A DNA stretch of 64,000 bases from Bacillus sp. 1780r2a1 (GTDB taxonomy: Bacteria > Bacillota > Bacilli > Bacillales > Bacillaceae_H): contig CP099863.1 in NCBI GenBank assembly GCA_024134725.1, forward strand, positions 2,041,501 to 2,105,500, given 5' to 3'. How positions within the stretch are numbered: position 1 is the stretch's first letter; each line of letters opens with the position of its first letter. A model generated the notes under the pieces. That model saw only the letters and a program-made list of their open reading frames with translations. It had not been told where the DNA came from and did not search any database. This document shows, in pieces, positions 54,249 through 63,038 of this stretch. The translations under genes and the position numbers were made by a program.

Positions 54249-54524
54249 TTATTTATTTCGATTAACTACTGTATTTTTCTTTTTATCTAAGGTCGTTTTT
54301 AAATGAGAGATAAATATTAAGAAACCGCAAATAACCATTATCCAACGCATAAAAACATGAAATCCAGGATCGAAAATGTTTATTAGAGCTATCATAAGCC
54401 CTGCTACCATACCAATAAATTTAATAAGCAAAAAGCAATCTCCCTTATTTTCCTTATAATTACATTTTAATATGTTATAAAGAAAGATAAATGAATGAAT
54501 ACAATTTACCAAGATTATTAGCAT
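54249..54524 (-). CDS. Small membrane protein (91 aa)
   Basis: Three hydrophobic stretches (MLIILVNCIHSFIFLYNIL, FIGMVAGLMIALINIF and WIMVICGFLIFI) and a basic C-terminus. The ATG at 54524 lies only three to four bases after AGAGGG, a short spacing; a TTG seven codons earlier is the alternative. No family is recognised. It is just downstream of another small membrane protein gene, with a hairpin between them. Confidence 0.5.
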   Translation of the reverse strand: MLIILVNCIHSFIFLYNILKCNYKENKGDCFLLIKFIGMVAGLMIALINIFDPGFHVFMRWIMVICGFLIFISHLKTTLDKKKNTVVNRNK

Positions 54525-54547
54525 AAACCCTCTTACGAGAAGCAAAA

Positions 54548-54576
54548 CAGCTCTAGAATATTTTATCTAGAGCTGC
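54548..54576 (-). terminator. Hairpin between the two small membrane protein genes
   Basis: CAGCTCTAGA pairs with TCTAGAGCTG; a short T-run follows on the minus strand. Confidence 0.65.
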
Positions 54577-54584
54577 TTGATTTA

Positions 54585-54875
54585 TTAAATAGATTCATTA
54601 ATACTTTCTTTTTTAAAGATTCCTATCAGAAGAGTAAAGAACCCTATTAAAAAGAAAATTGGAAATAATAACATCAACAATCCAGCTGCTGCGAAACCAT
54701 CTCGCTGGTTAATACCAAATAGGATAGATGCTATCCATGAAAAAAATGGAGCTATTATCAACATTGTAGTTATGCCCCATACTAGATATTTTCTTTTAGA
54801 TGATCTTCCTTGACTTAATTTACGAGCAAACATAATACCTAATACTAAAATCAATAGTGCAATTCCTATTGCCAA
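54585..54875 (-). CDS. Small three-helix membrane protein (96 aa), TTG start
   Basis: Begins TTG GCA ATA with AAGGTGAG about nine bases upstream. Hydrophobic segments lie at about 2-15, 31-54 and 62-88, with a basic loop (KLSQGRSSKRK) near residue 20. No family is recognised. No ATG or GTG start is available in frame near the ribosome site. Confidence 0.6.
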   Translation of the reverse strand: MAIGIALLILVLGIMFARKLSQGRSSKRKYLVWGITTMLIIAPFFSWIASILFGINQRDGFAAAGLLMLLFPIFFLIGFFTLLIGIFKKESINESI

Positions 54876-55082
54876 TTCACTCTCACCTTCCCTGCAACAA
54901 GGATTTCACCATGAAAAGCTATACCACTGTCAGGATATTCAAAATCAGTTACCATAATGTGCGTTATAGTTAAATTATATTTGTTTTCTTCATTTAGAAT
55001 TACTTTTCTCACTTTTTTTCGCCACTTTTAAAAAATAAAGATTGGCTGAAACATTAACGTTATAAACTTTATAAAATAGAAG

Positions 55083-55457
55083 CTAATTACCTGCCTCATT
55101 CGCATTAAATGTATCTTTTTTAACATTCAATATATGACCACTAATATTAACTGTTTGATTATCTACCCACGTGACTTCAGCTGTTTCTTCAGGATAGTTC
55201 CAATAAATATTTTTCTTTTTATTAAAAACCTTGTTTGTATCAGTTAATTCTCCTCTAATAGCAAAAGGCGTAGTAGCCCCACCACTCGAGCGATAAATCT
55301 TTACTACATATTCGCCGTTAGGAGAGGTACTTTGAGAAACATATTCTCCTTTTGGAACAAATTGCAGGCGACTAGGTGCAAAAAGAAACCACCAAATAAA
55401 CCCTACAGCTAAAAAAATACTGATTGAAGCAAAAGCCAATATGTAGCGTTTCTTCAA
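55083..55457 (-). CDS. DUF5412-like membrane-anchored protein (124 aa), TTG start
   Basis: N-terminal membrane helix (ILAFASISIFLAVGFIWWFLF) then an extracellular beta domain with STSPNGEYVVKIYRSSGGATTPFAIRGEL, which resembles DUF5412, and VTWVDNQTVNISGHILNV. The best start is TTG at 55457, six bases after GAGGAG; the longer frame upstream overlaps the preceding gene. It is 37 bases downstream of another membrane-anchored protein gene and probably co-transcribed. Confidence 0.7.
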   Translation of the reverse strand: MKKRYILAFASISIFLAVGFIWWFLFAPSRLQFVPKGEYVSQSTSPNGEYVVKIYRSSGGATTPFAIRGELTDTNKVFNKKKNIYWNYPEETAEVTWVDNQTVNISGHILNVKKDTFNANEAGN

Positions 55458-55494
55458 TTTCTTCTCCTCTTTTCTTACATGTTTAGTAAACACC

Positions 55495-55980
55495 TTAAGG
55501 CCTAGCAAACTCACCAAAAGCTGATTCGAATTCTTCTCGTAATTGAATGATAACTTCTATGGGAGAACCAGTATTATTTTCTTCACTCGGTTGTTTAGGT
55601 GTTTTCCCTTCATACCATTTCTTTTCATTATCAGCGGTTGTTACACCTTTTTCTTCCCATTTAAAGTATATCTCTATCCCTTCTAACGGTGGGTTGCTAG
55701 TATAATAATCAACCAATTCTTTTTCGCTGAGTTCAGAAGAAAGTTTTTTATAAGCAACCACTGTTGGTCGTCCCCCGCTTCCCCAAGGTCCTCCACCATA
55801 GAAAACACCATAATTAAAGTTCTGATCAATGACAGTTGTTTTAGGTGGGAGCTGAATCGCGTAAAATTCTTCAGCAAAAGCTTTAGCTGTTCGTTTGTCC
55901 TGACTTAAAAAATGTATAGTTCCCCAAGAGATTGTAATGATTAGAGCAGCCAATAGTAAAAGCTTATATTTGTTTCTCAC
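55495..55980 (-). CDS. Membrane-anchored hypothetical protein (161 aa), GTG start
   Basis: N-terminal helix (LLLLAALIITISWGTIHFL) followed by a soluble outer domain with a Gly-rich patch (FYGGGPWGSGGRP) and a charged end. No family is recognised. GTG at 55980 is nine bases after AAGGAG; a TTG two codons earlier is too close. First of a two-gene unit with the DUF5412-like gene. Confidence 0.65.
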   Translation of the reverse strand: MRNKYKLLLLAALIITISWGTIHFLSQDKRTAKAFAEEFYAIQLPPKTTVIDQNFNYGVFYGGGPWGSGGRPTVVAYKKLSSELSEKELVDYYTSNPPLEGIEIYFKWEEKGVTTADNEKKWYEGKTPKQPSEENNTGSPIEVIIQLREEFESAFGEFARP

Positions 55981-56051
55981 GTCCAATTTCTCCTTTTAGA
56001 TAACATTCGCATAAAGAAACCTTCCTCGTGGACAAGAAAGGCTTCTATTTA

Positions 56052-56762
56052 TTAATCCGCTTTTTTAATTATTAATACTTCTGTTGCAGCAGGGACAAAC
56101 CGAAACAGTGTATTAATCGTTTTTACAGATAAACTCTCTCTGCTTAACGTATCTAGTAGCTTATTTAAATAAGGGTAGCGTTCACCTCTAAAATTCACTA
56201 GAGGATAGATTCGTATTTCTCCACCTTTTTTAGTAACTCGAATTAGTTCTTGAATGGCCTGTAAATGAAAATTGAAATCAAATTGCTCTTCATACAAAAA
56301 TAAAAAGTGATTACATAAAACAAGAGAAAACGTTTCGTTGTTAAACGGTAGGTCTGGTAATGCTCCGTATACAAATCGTTTATTGGCTTTTTTTTCTTGA
56401 TACTGATTGAGAAAAAGATCCAAGGAATGCTTTCTAATCTCGATATGCTTTGCTAAGCTTCCATATGATTCCCAAGAGAAACTTGAGAGACTTTTGTTTA
56501 GCTTTTCACTAGCTTCTTGCATTTCCTTTTGCCCTTTACACATCATCTCTTCAAAAGATAGGTTGTACAAAGGATCAACAGCAAAAGCATCATATCCTTG
56601 TTCGTTCGCTTTAGTGCTGAAAGAAGACGCTCCTCCTGCAACATCTAGAATTGGCCCTTTCCCTAAAAGGCTCTCATCTAACATAAACATCTCTTCATAC
56701 TCTTTGTAGGATCTGCACGTCATAGCAACTCCTACTTGTTCGTAGAACGTCTCTGTACTCAT
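56052..56762 (-). CDS. Class I SAM-dependent methyltransferase
   Basis: A 236-residue protein with motif I ILDVAGGASSFSTKA (about 38-52), an acidic motif II (FAVDPLY near 60), LPFNNETFSLVLCNHFLFLY (motif IV region, about 138-157) and TKKGGEIRIYPL. A long helical insert with several Lys/Glu lies between motifs I and IV. The substrate is unknown. It is separated from the neighbouring operons. Confidence 0.85.
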   Translation of the reverse strand: MSTETFYEQVGVAMTCRSYKEYEEMFMLDESLLGKGPILDVAGGASSFSTKANEQGYDAFAVDPLYNLSFEEMMCKGQKEMQEASEKLNKSLSSFSWESYGSLAKHIEIRKHSLDLFLNQYQEKKANKRFVYGALPDLPFNNETFSLVLCNHFLFLYEEQFDFNFHLQAIQELIRVTKKGGEIRIYPLVNFRGERYPYLNKLLDTLSRESLSVKTINTLFRFVPAATEVLIIKKAD

Positions 56763-56871
56763 CTCGTCTCATCTCTCCTCAACTAATATCGTAAAATATT
56801 ATAATGTTAATTTTATCCTTTTTTAGTATTAATCGCAATAAACAAGCTCTAAATCACTTTAAAAATTTAAT

Positions 56872-56899
56872 AAAAAAAGCCTTTTATAAGATAAAGGCT
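56872..56899 (-). terminator. Terminator of the catabolic operon
   Basis: AGCCTTT pairs with AAAGGCT; seven T residues follow on the minus strand, just beyond the HpcH/HpaI aldolase stop. Confidence 0.75.
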
Positions 56900-56914
56900 C
56901 ATCGACTCTCATTA

Positions 56915-57697
56915 TTAAGGATGTATGGCTTGTTTAGTTGCTCGATTATCTTTAACGACGCTTTCTAAAGCAGACATGATGATGGAATTTCCTACAACTC
57001 CTACATAGTGGGCGCCTTTTTTATATGACTCCTGGATTCCGTTAACATCACTAGCTACCGTTCCAATAATCATATCTGTCTCCAATGCTTTTCTATATAG
57101 TAATGATAAAACTTTTTGAACTTCCGGATGCTGCGCTCCTTCTTTTTTATACCCCATATCAACTGATAAATCGGTAGTACCGATAAAAATGCCATCAATA
57201 CCTTCAACATTGGCAATTTCATTCAAGTTTCTCACAGCTTCCATCGTTTCAATATGTGCCAATACGATAATACTTTGATCAGAGTCGTTTAAAAATGATT
57301 CACCTGCATCTTTTCCATAGCGAGCTGCTCGGTGTGAGTAAGCTACTCCTCTCTTGCCTAAAGGAGAGAATTTCGCTTTTTTAACGACCTCAAGAGCATC
57401 TGCTTGCGAATTAACCATAGGTATTTGTATGCCCATTGCGCCTCTATCTAATGCTTTTTGAATACTAGATTGGTCATAAGAAACTCGCACAATCGGAACT
57501 ACGCCCACTCCTTCTGCTGTTCTAATCATATTTTCTAATTCTGAATGACTAAATGCCCCGTGCTCTTCATCAATAATGACAAAATCAAAGCCAGCATAAC
57601 CAATCATCTCAATAAGATTAGGTGAATAAAAGCTAATAAAGCTTCCCAGCACTTTTTCTCCTTTTTTAAGCTTTTCCTTTACATGATTAATCAACAT
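56915..57697 (-). CDS. HpcH/HpaI family aldolase
   Basis: A 260-residue class II pyruvate aldolase. LGSFISFYSPNLIEMIGYAGFDFVIIDEEHG (start about residue 18) with metal-site EHG, a QIPMVNSQADA segment, and the metal-binding Glu in HIETMEAVRNL near 152 are visible. Members cleave 4-hydroxy-2-oxo acids to pyruvate and an aldehyde, usually the last step of a catabolic route. ATG at 57697 follows AAAGGAG. It is the last gene of the operon. Confidence 0.9.
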   Translation of the reverse strand: MLINHVKEKLKKGEKVLGSFISFYSPNLIEMIGYAGFDFVIIDEEHGAFSHSELENMIRTAEGVGVVPIVRVSYDQSSIQKALDRGAMGIQIPMVNSQADALEVVKKAKFSPLGKRGVAYSHRAARYGKDAGESFLNDSDQSIIVLAHIETMEAVRNLNEIANVEGIDGIFIGTTDLSVDMGYKKEGAQHPEVQKVLSLLYRKALETDMIIGTVASDVNGIQESYKKGAHYVGVVGNSIIMSALESVVKDNRATKQAIHP

Positions 57698-57711
57698 AAA
57701 CTCTCCTTTCG

Positions 57712-58410
57712 CTATAGAGTTAACCAATTATATAGAGCACCTGTAGTAGCTATAGGCTGCTCTATACTGCTTAAGTGCGCGCAGTTGTCTAAAATAATAA
57801 GGTGGGAATGTTTGATAGATGCCGCCATCTCTTCATGAAGAGGTGGCGGGCAAACTTTATCTTCTTTCCCAACTAAAAGCAGTGTTGGCACCTTGATAGC
57901 CTTTAAGCTTTCACGAGCATCCTGTCTTGTTGAGACTGCTTGTAATTGCTGTATATACGCGGTGGGTCCAATCTTATTTGCCATGTCACGAATAGTAGAG
58001 GTTAGTGGATAATCACTTTGTCTACTAGGATGAATTAAATTAGGAAGCAATTTATGTTCCACAATATCCTCAAACTGACCCTTCTTAACCATGTTAATAA
58101 GCTCATCCCACTGCGTTAACTGGTCTGGTCTAGGTCCGTACGGATTTGAATTTAAAAAAGCTAACCTCGTTACTCTTTCTGGAGCTTGACGCGCAACTTC
58201 CATTGCAACGATTCCACCTAAAGATAACCCTGCAAGCGCAAAGTTTTCAGGTGCATCTTTAAGTAATAGCTGTGCCATGCGTTCAATGGAATTTCCTTGG
58301 TTTGGTATAAATACGTTAGGATTTGCTACATGACTTAGATTTTTCAGCTGATGGCTCCATAATCGTTCATCACACAGAGTACCTGGTATTAATAATAGAT
58401 GTTCTTTCAT
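57712..58410 (-). CDS. Alpha/beta hydrolase
   Basis: A 232-residue hydrolase: oxyanion region PGTLCDERLW near residue 9, nucleophile elbow AGLSLGGIV near 62, Asp in VGKEDKVCPP near 176 and His in NCAHLSSIE near 208. The fold is that of MhpC/PcaD-like esterases or ring-cleavage hydrolases. Six bases after the cupin gene, 14 before the aldolase gene, so certainly within the operon. Candidate step: hydrolysis of an ester, lactone or C-C bond in the pathway. Confidence 0.88.
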   Translation of the reverse strand: MKEHLLLIPGTLCDERLWSHQLKNLSHVANPNVFIPNQGNSIERMAQLLLKDAPENFALAGLSLGGIVAMEVARQAPERVTRLAFLNSNPYGPRPDQLTQWDELINMVKKGQFEDIVEHKLLPNLIHPSRQSDYPLTSTIRDMANKIGPTAYIQQLQAVSTRQDARESLKAIKVPTLLLVGKEDKVCPPPLHEEMAASIKHSHLIILDNCAHLSSIEQPIATTGALYNWLTL

Positions 58411-58416
58411 TCTGTA

Positions 58417-59040
58417 TCATTTTTCTCCAGAACGGAGCTTTTCTGCCATTTTCTTTTCTAGTTCGCTGAAGTTGTCAGGTTTAATCATCTTACCTAACTC
58501 ATCTGCATAAAAGCCGTGCTCTGCAGCTTTCTTTATAACTTGAGGAGACCAATATGGATCTTTTCCATTAAATACTTCATGCTGTTCAAGTACCGCAAAA
58601 ATCCAAGCATCCTCGTCACTAATGTTTTCAAATCCTCTCCATAGACCTGGAGGTAGTGAAATTAAATCCCATTCCTCAATGATTGTTTCACCTTCAATTT
58701 CGTCTTCACTGTTTCCCCAATAAAAACGCCATTTTCCGGAAAGAGGAAGAAACGCCTCGATGTAGTCGTGTGTATGATAAGCCGGACCATTTCCAGGAGG
58801 TGCTTTTACCATTCCAATTTGAAACCCATGTGGCTCAGTGATTTCAGGAGAGTAATCATCGTTTTCACTTGCTGTATCTCCAATAAGAGCATAATTCAGT
58901 CGTTGATGGCCCGGAATAATACTGTCGATAAACATTAGAGGAATTGACTTTGACTTTAAATCATCAAAGCGAACAATCCAGTTTTCCTCCATTTTTTCAC
59001 TTGAGATATGGCGTTTGATTTTAGGTTGTTGTGTTGGCAT
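58417..59040 (-). CDS. Cupin domain protein
   Basis: A 207-residue protein with one cupin: GPAYHTHDYIEAFLPLSGKWRFYWG (about 85-109) bears the His-His-Glu metal motif, and SLPPGLWRGFENI the second motif with a missing His. It may be a dioxygenase, isomerase or sensor of the pathway substrate. The C-terminal 50 residues are helical and charged. Operon position between ALDH and hydrolase genes. Confidence 0.85.
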   Translation of the reverse strand: MPTQQPKIKRHISSEKMEENWIVRFDDLKSKSIPLMFIDSIIPGHQRLNYALIGDTASENDDYSPEITEPHGFQIGMVKAPPGNGPAYHTHDYIEAFLPLSGKWRFYWGNSEDEIEGETIIEEWDLISLPPGLWRGFENISDEDAWIFAVLEQHEVFNGKDPYWSPQVIKKAAEHGFYADELGKMIKPDNFSELEKKMAEKLRSGEK

Positions 59041-59095
59041 AAAGAAACTTCCTTTCCATAAATTAATTTAATTGATAGATAAATAAGGCTTATGC

Positions 59096-60529
59096 TTATA
59101 GTTTAAAATTAACTAGTTTTAACTCTGTCATTTCGTCAATTGAATATTTAATGCCTTCACGTCCTGTGCCGCTATTTTTCACTCCTCCATAAGGCATTTG
59201 ATCAACTCGGTACGTAGGAATATCATTTATCATAACGCCTCCAACTTGAAGGTTTTCTGTGGCATAAAAAGCTTTGCGAATAGACGTTGTATAAACACCG
59301 GCTTGCAATCCATATTCTGAGTTGTTTACTAACGTAATTGCCTCTTCTAACTGTTCATAAGGTGTGATGGTAACAATAGGAGCAAAAGCTTCTTTACAAT
59401 TTAAAGGTAAAGTTTGCTTTGCTTCTGTAATGACGGTAGGTTGTAAAATAGCTCCTTCACGTTGACCCCCGCATACAACTTTCGCCCCTGCTTCTACCGC
59501 TTCATGAATCCACTTTTCTACTCTTTCCGCTTCCGATATATTTATCATTGAAGAGAGGTCAGTGCTTTCTAAAAGAGGATCGGCTATAATAAGGCGCTTT
59601 GCTTTTTCAATAAACTTTTCAAGGAAGAGATGATAAAGCTCTTTTTGGACGTAAATTCTTTGCACGGAGATACAAACTTGGCCTGCATAGCTAAAGGCTC
59701 CTTGTATACAACGCTCTACAACATCACCAAGATGTTCAACGCTATCAACAATAACAGCTGAATTTGAACCTAACTCAAGGGTTACTTTCTTTAATCCTGA
59801 TTGCCTTTTGATATCTAGACCTACTTCTAAGCTTCCTGTAAAAGTTATCATTTTAATCCTTGAATCCTTAACCAATTGGTTACCAATAACGCTTCCTTTA
59901 CCAGTAACTACATTTAATGCTCCTGCGGGTAAACCAGCTTCTTCAAAAGCTCGGGCCGTAAATAGAGCACTTAAAGGTGTTTGGGTGGCAGGTTTAAGAA
60001 TGACAGAATTACCTGCAGCAAAAGCCGGTCCTAACTTATGCGCAACAAGGTTAAATGGAAAGTTAAACGGCGTAATGGCTGCGATAGTTCCTAAAGGTTC
60101 ACGAACGGTAAAAGCTAACCTGCCTTTACCGTTTTTGGCAGCATCCATTGGAATAATTTCTCCATGGATACGTTTCGCTTCTTCACTAGCAAACTTATAC
60201 GTCTCAATGGTTCTTGATATTTCAGCGCGGGCATCCTTGATAGGCTTAGCACATTCTAATGCAAGAATTTCTGCTGCCTGTTCAGCTTTTTCTTTAAAAA
60301 TAGTTGACACTTTTTCTAGGATTTCAGATCGTTCTAGAGAAGTTAATTGTCGCATTTGTTCTGCACCTTTATGAGCGCTTTTTATTGCAGCTTCTACGTC
60401 AGTTTCATTTGCTAAAGGCACACTAGCAATCATTTTTTTGCTGTAGGGAGATGTTAAGTCATAGAAGTCACTGCCGGCTTTCCATTTACCATTAATAAAC
60501 AGCTGTTGTGCGACTTCATGTTTCAACAT
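59096..60529 (-). CDS. NAD(P)-dependent aldehyde dehydrogenase
   Basis: A 477-residue ALDH. Visible are ITPFNFPFNLVAHKLGPA (about 153-170), the catalytic Glu in VTLELGSNS near 250, and the nucleophile Cys in SYAGQVCISVQR near 285. It oxidises an aldehyde to acid, or acts as semialdehyde or lactaldehyde dehydrogenase in this pathway. Its start overlaps the alcohol dehydrogenase gene end by seven bases, so the two are translationally coupled. Confidence 0.93.
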   Translation of the reverse strand: MLKHEVAQQLFINGKWKAGSDFYDLTSPYSKKMIASVPLANETDVEAAIKSAHKGAEQMRQLTSLERSEILEKVSTIFKEKAEQAAEILALECAKPIKDARAEISRTIETYKFASEEAKRIHGEIIPMDAAKNGKGRLAFTVREPLGTIAAITPFNFPFNLVAHKLGPAFAAGNSVILKPATQTPLSALFTARAFEEAGLPAGALNVVTGKGSVIGNQLVKDSRIKMITFTGSLEVGLDIKRQSGLKKVTLELGSNSAVIVDSVEHLGDVVERCIQGAFSYAGQVCISVQRIYVQKELYHLFLEKFIEKAKRLIIADPLLESTDLSSMINISEAERVEKWIHEAVEAGAKVVCGGQREGAILQPTVITEAKQTLPLNCKEAFAPIVTITPYEQLEEAITLVNNSEYGLQAGVYTTSIRKAFYATENLQVGGVMINDIPTYRVDQMPYGGVKNSGTGREGIKYSIDEMTELKLVNFKL

Positions 60530-61752
60530 AGCGTTTCACCTCCTTTCAGTACACCTTGAAATGCCTTTCTATAAATCTCTAAAATACTTTTTTCATTGAG
60601 TTGATACGGTGTATTAACTAGTAAGCGATCGATCTGTGAGGCTTGCTCTGCAAGGACTGGTAAATCGTCTTCTTTTATTCCAAGTTCAGCTAGCGAAGTC
60701 GGTAATTCAAGGGTGGTTAATAAGTCGTAAAGGTAGTGTACGACTGCTTTGAGTGCATCGTGAGGTCTTGTTGTATAATCTCCAAGTTCGAGGTACATTG
60801 CTACTTCTGCCATTTCTTCAGTACATGTTCTTCCAACCTTTTCAAAAACAAAAGGTAAAAGCAGCGCATTAGCAATTCCATGTTCAATATGATATTTGCC
60901 TCCAAGAGGATACGCTAGAGCATGAACAGCTCCTACGCCAGCATTAGCTAATGAAACGCCTGCAAGAACACTTACCCAGCTCATTCCAATACGACTTTCT
61001 ATATTCTGACCATTATGAACTGCTTTGGTGATATTTGAACTAAATAATTTCATTGCTTTTTCGGCATACATTTTCGTTAACGGCGTAGCATTTACTGAGA
61101 CATAGGACTCAATAGCATGTGTAAAAGCGTCTACTCCAGAAGCGGCGGTTACTCGTGGTGGGCATGAACGCGTGAGGTAAGGGTCGATTATTGCCAGATC
61201 AGGAAGAAGATATTTACTGACAATACCTCTTTTAATTTCTTGCTCTTCGTCTCCAAAAATAGCATTCATTGTTACTTCTGATCCAGTTCCTGAGGTGGTG
61301 GGAAGCAGAATACATTTAATACTTCTAGATGAAATAGTTTCTTCTCCACTTAAGTAGGGAGCTATATACTCCTTATCTGCAAGTGCCGCCGTAGCTTTAG
61401 CGACATCAAGCGCACTCCCACCACCAATTCCAATTATTACTTCACTTTCTACTTCTTTCATAAAACCTATTGCTCTTTTTAACAATGTAAATGTTGGTTC
61501 ACCTTCAATTTCTGTAAAGGTCGTTGCCTGTACCCCCGCTGATTCAACTAGCTCAAGGACATGTTGAACCATGCCAACGCGCTCTATCCCTTTATCGCTT
61601 ATAATGACAGCTTTTTTCACACGCAACTTTTTCAACTCTTCAGGTAACGAATAAACTGAATCAAGTCCAAATCGAAGGTTTTCTATGGTTAAAAAATTAG
61701 AGTACGTAGTAGGTAAAGCTCGATTTATATTTTTAACAGTTAAAGTCATCAT
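60523..61752 (-). CDS. Iron-containing alcohol dehydrogenase
   Basis: A 409-residue group III ADH: IIGIGGGSALDVAKATAAL (nucleotide and metal region, about 86-104), LPTTSGTGSEVT near 136, and metal-binding His in DAFTHAIESYVS and YHIEHGIANALLLP. It oxidises a primary or secondary alcohol, or reduces maleylacetate-like substrates in some relatives. The start ATGATG follows AGGAGG by four bases (or seven to the second ATG at 61749). An apparent upstream start lies inside the palindromic operator and is rejected. Confidence 0.92.
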   Translation of the reverse strand: MMTLTVKNINRALPTTYSNFLTIENLRFGLDSVYSLPEELKKLRVKKAVIISDKGIERVGMVQHVLELVESAGVQATTFTEIEGEPTFTLLKRAIGFMKEVESEVIIGIGGGSALDVAKATAALADKEYIAPYLSGEETISSRSIKCILLPTTSGTGSEVTMNAIFGDEEQEIKRGIVSKYLLPDLAIIDPYLTRSCPPRVTAASGVDAFTHAIESYVSVNATPLTKMYAEKAMKLFSSNITKAVHNGQNIESRIGMSWVSVLAGVSLANAGVGAVHALAYPLGGKYHIEHGIANALLLPFVFEKVGRTCTEEMAEVAMYLELGDYTTRPHDALKAVVHYLYDLLTTLELPTSLAELGIKEDDLPVLAEQASQIDRLLVNTPYQLNEKSILEIYRKAFQGVLKGGETLC

Positions 61753-61763
61753 ATTTCCTCCTG

Positions 61764-61781
61764 TTTGAATGCGCATTCAAA
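61764..61781. promoter_or_regulatory. CG-centred palindromic operator, copy 1
   Basis: TTTGAATGCGCATTCAAA, a perfect 18-base palindrome in the short gap between the SnoaL-like and ADH genes. Centred on CG as in LacI-family operators; an identical copy lies at 62999-63016. Confidence 0.8.
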
Positions 61782-61792
61782 AAATATTTTAG

Positions 61793-62974
61793 TTAGACGC
61801 GCTCTTCTATATTTGTTGCTGCTACTTCAGATTTTTTTGGGGAATGAATTTGAGTTAATACGTCCAATCCATCAAATGTAATCCATTCTTCTACTATCTT
61901 TTCATTTCGCACTTTGATATGAGTAATGCCCAAAATTTCTACTGTGTTTCCACTTGGTTTTCCAAAGTAGCCGATTCCTTCGTGAAGACCTTGTAACCGC
62001 CATCTAACGGCAACTTCCCATTCATCTTTTACGATTCCTTCGTTACATGTTACACGGTCGATTAGAAATTTCGCATTTGGAAAAGAAGCAAATAAACTTA
62101 CCAACATTCCTTGCATTTGATTAATACCAATTAAATCCTTATTGCATATATAATGGCTTACTGCGTTATCAGCATAAAAATCTTTTAAATGATTGAATAA
62201 CTTCCATTCCCACACTAAGTTATACATCTTTAAAATGAAGTCTCCAATTTCAAATTTTGTTGATTGTGGAGAATAAACAGAAGGAACTCTTTGTCCTTCC
62301 ATGGTTTGACTTAAACCAAAATCAGATTGAAATGGGGGTCTCTTATTTGGCATCTTCTTAGCAATTTCTATTGGATCAAAACCTAGTTGCTGTACAAGGT
62401 GAAGATTATCTCTTACAAGCCATTCTTCAACAATTCTGTTAGAGTGAACAAAACAATCTACTATAGTTCTAAAATAAACTTTCTTCCCCGTAGCAGGTCC
62501 AAAACTCGATTCTCCCAAATTCGTTGCATTGGAAGAAATACGGTGAGAAGATAAAAATCCCTCTTGATCATTTCCAGACCATATAACGTTTTCACCAATT
62601 AACTTCCGATCTGGAAAAGCATGTAATGTTTGAAGCGTTCCTGATACTACTTCGTTAATGCCCTGCACGCTTTGACTACCTAAGTGCATCGTAATGTTAT
62701 TGTGATATGTTTGATAAATAATGCCTATCCCTTTATCTTCCCAAATATGATGAGTTATTTTAACAATGTAATCAACAAAATTAAGGTACTGTTTATCAAA
62801 CCCTTGCATTCGTTGCTTACTTTCTGTATTGGTAAGAAATTCATTATAATCTGAGTATCCAAATGGCTTAATTTCTTTTGAGTTACCGTAAAAAACCTTC
62901 TCATTATTAGGCTTATTGCTCGTATCCGTAGAGGATTTTGGAGCTTCTTGGCTCAATTCACTTAATTTTGTCAC
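61793..62974 (-). CDS. Protein with two SnoaL-like (NTF2-fold) domains
   Basis: A 393-residue protein made of two SnoaL-like repeats (about 62-205 and 240-378). Each has the pattern start helix, (YHNNITMHLG / YADNAVSHYIC), GIN(E/Q)...LF, and FP(D/N)(R/A)K.., finishing with IVEEW..(R)D / IVEEWITFDG. NTF2-fold proteins are ester cyclases, dehydratases or isomerases. The first 50 residues look disordered. The start is GTG, eight bases after AGAGGAGG. The role in the pathway is unknown. Confidence 0.85.
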   Translation of the reverse strand: MTKLSELSQEAPKSSTDTSNKPNNEKVFYGNSKEIKPFGYSDYNEFLTNTESKQRMQGFDKQYLNFVDYIVKITHHIWEDKGIGIIYQTYHNNITMHLGSQSVQGINEVVSGTLQTLHAFPDRKLIGENVIWSGNDQEGFLSSHRISSNATNLGESSFGPATGKKVYFRTIVDCFVHSNRIVEEWLVRDNLHLVQQLGFDPIEIAKKMPNKRPPFQSDFGLSQTMEGQRVPSVYSPQSTKFEIGDFILKMYNLVWEWKLFNHLKDFYADNAVSHYICNKDLIGINQMQGMLVSLFASFPNAKFLIDRVTCNEGIVKDEWEVAVRWRLQGLHEGIGYFGKPSGNTVEILGITHIKVRNEKIVEEWITFDGLDVLTQIHSPKKSEVAATNIEERV

Positions 62975-62998
62975 GATACTAGCCTCCTCTTATGGTAG

Positions 62999-63016
62999 TT
63001 TGAATGCGCATTCAAA
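62999..63016. promoter_or_regulatory. CG-centred palindromic operator, copy 2
   Basis: TTTGAATGCGCATTCAAA, identical to copy 1, in the gap between the SDR gene end and the SnoaL-like gene's ribosome site. Confidence 0.8.
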
Positions 63017-63038
63017 AATGCGTTTACAAATAAAGTGG

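Noticed and set aside
59808-60374. 188-codon plus-strand frame opposite the aldehyde dehydrogenase gene
   Set aside because: Antisense shadow of a conserved enzyme gene.
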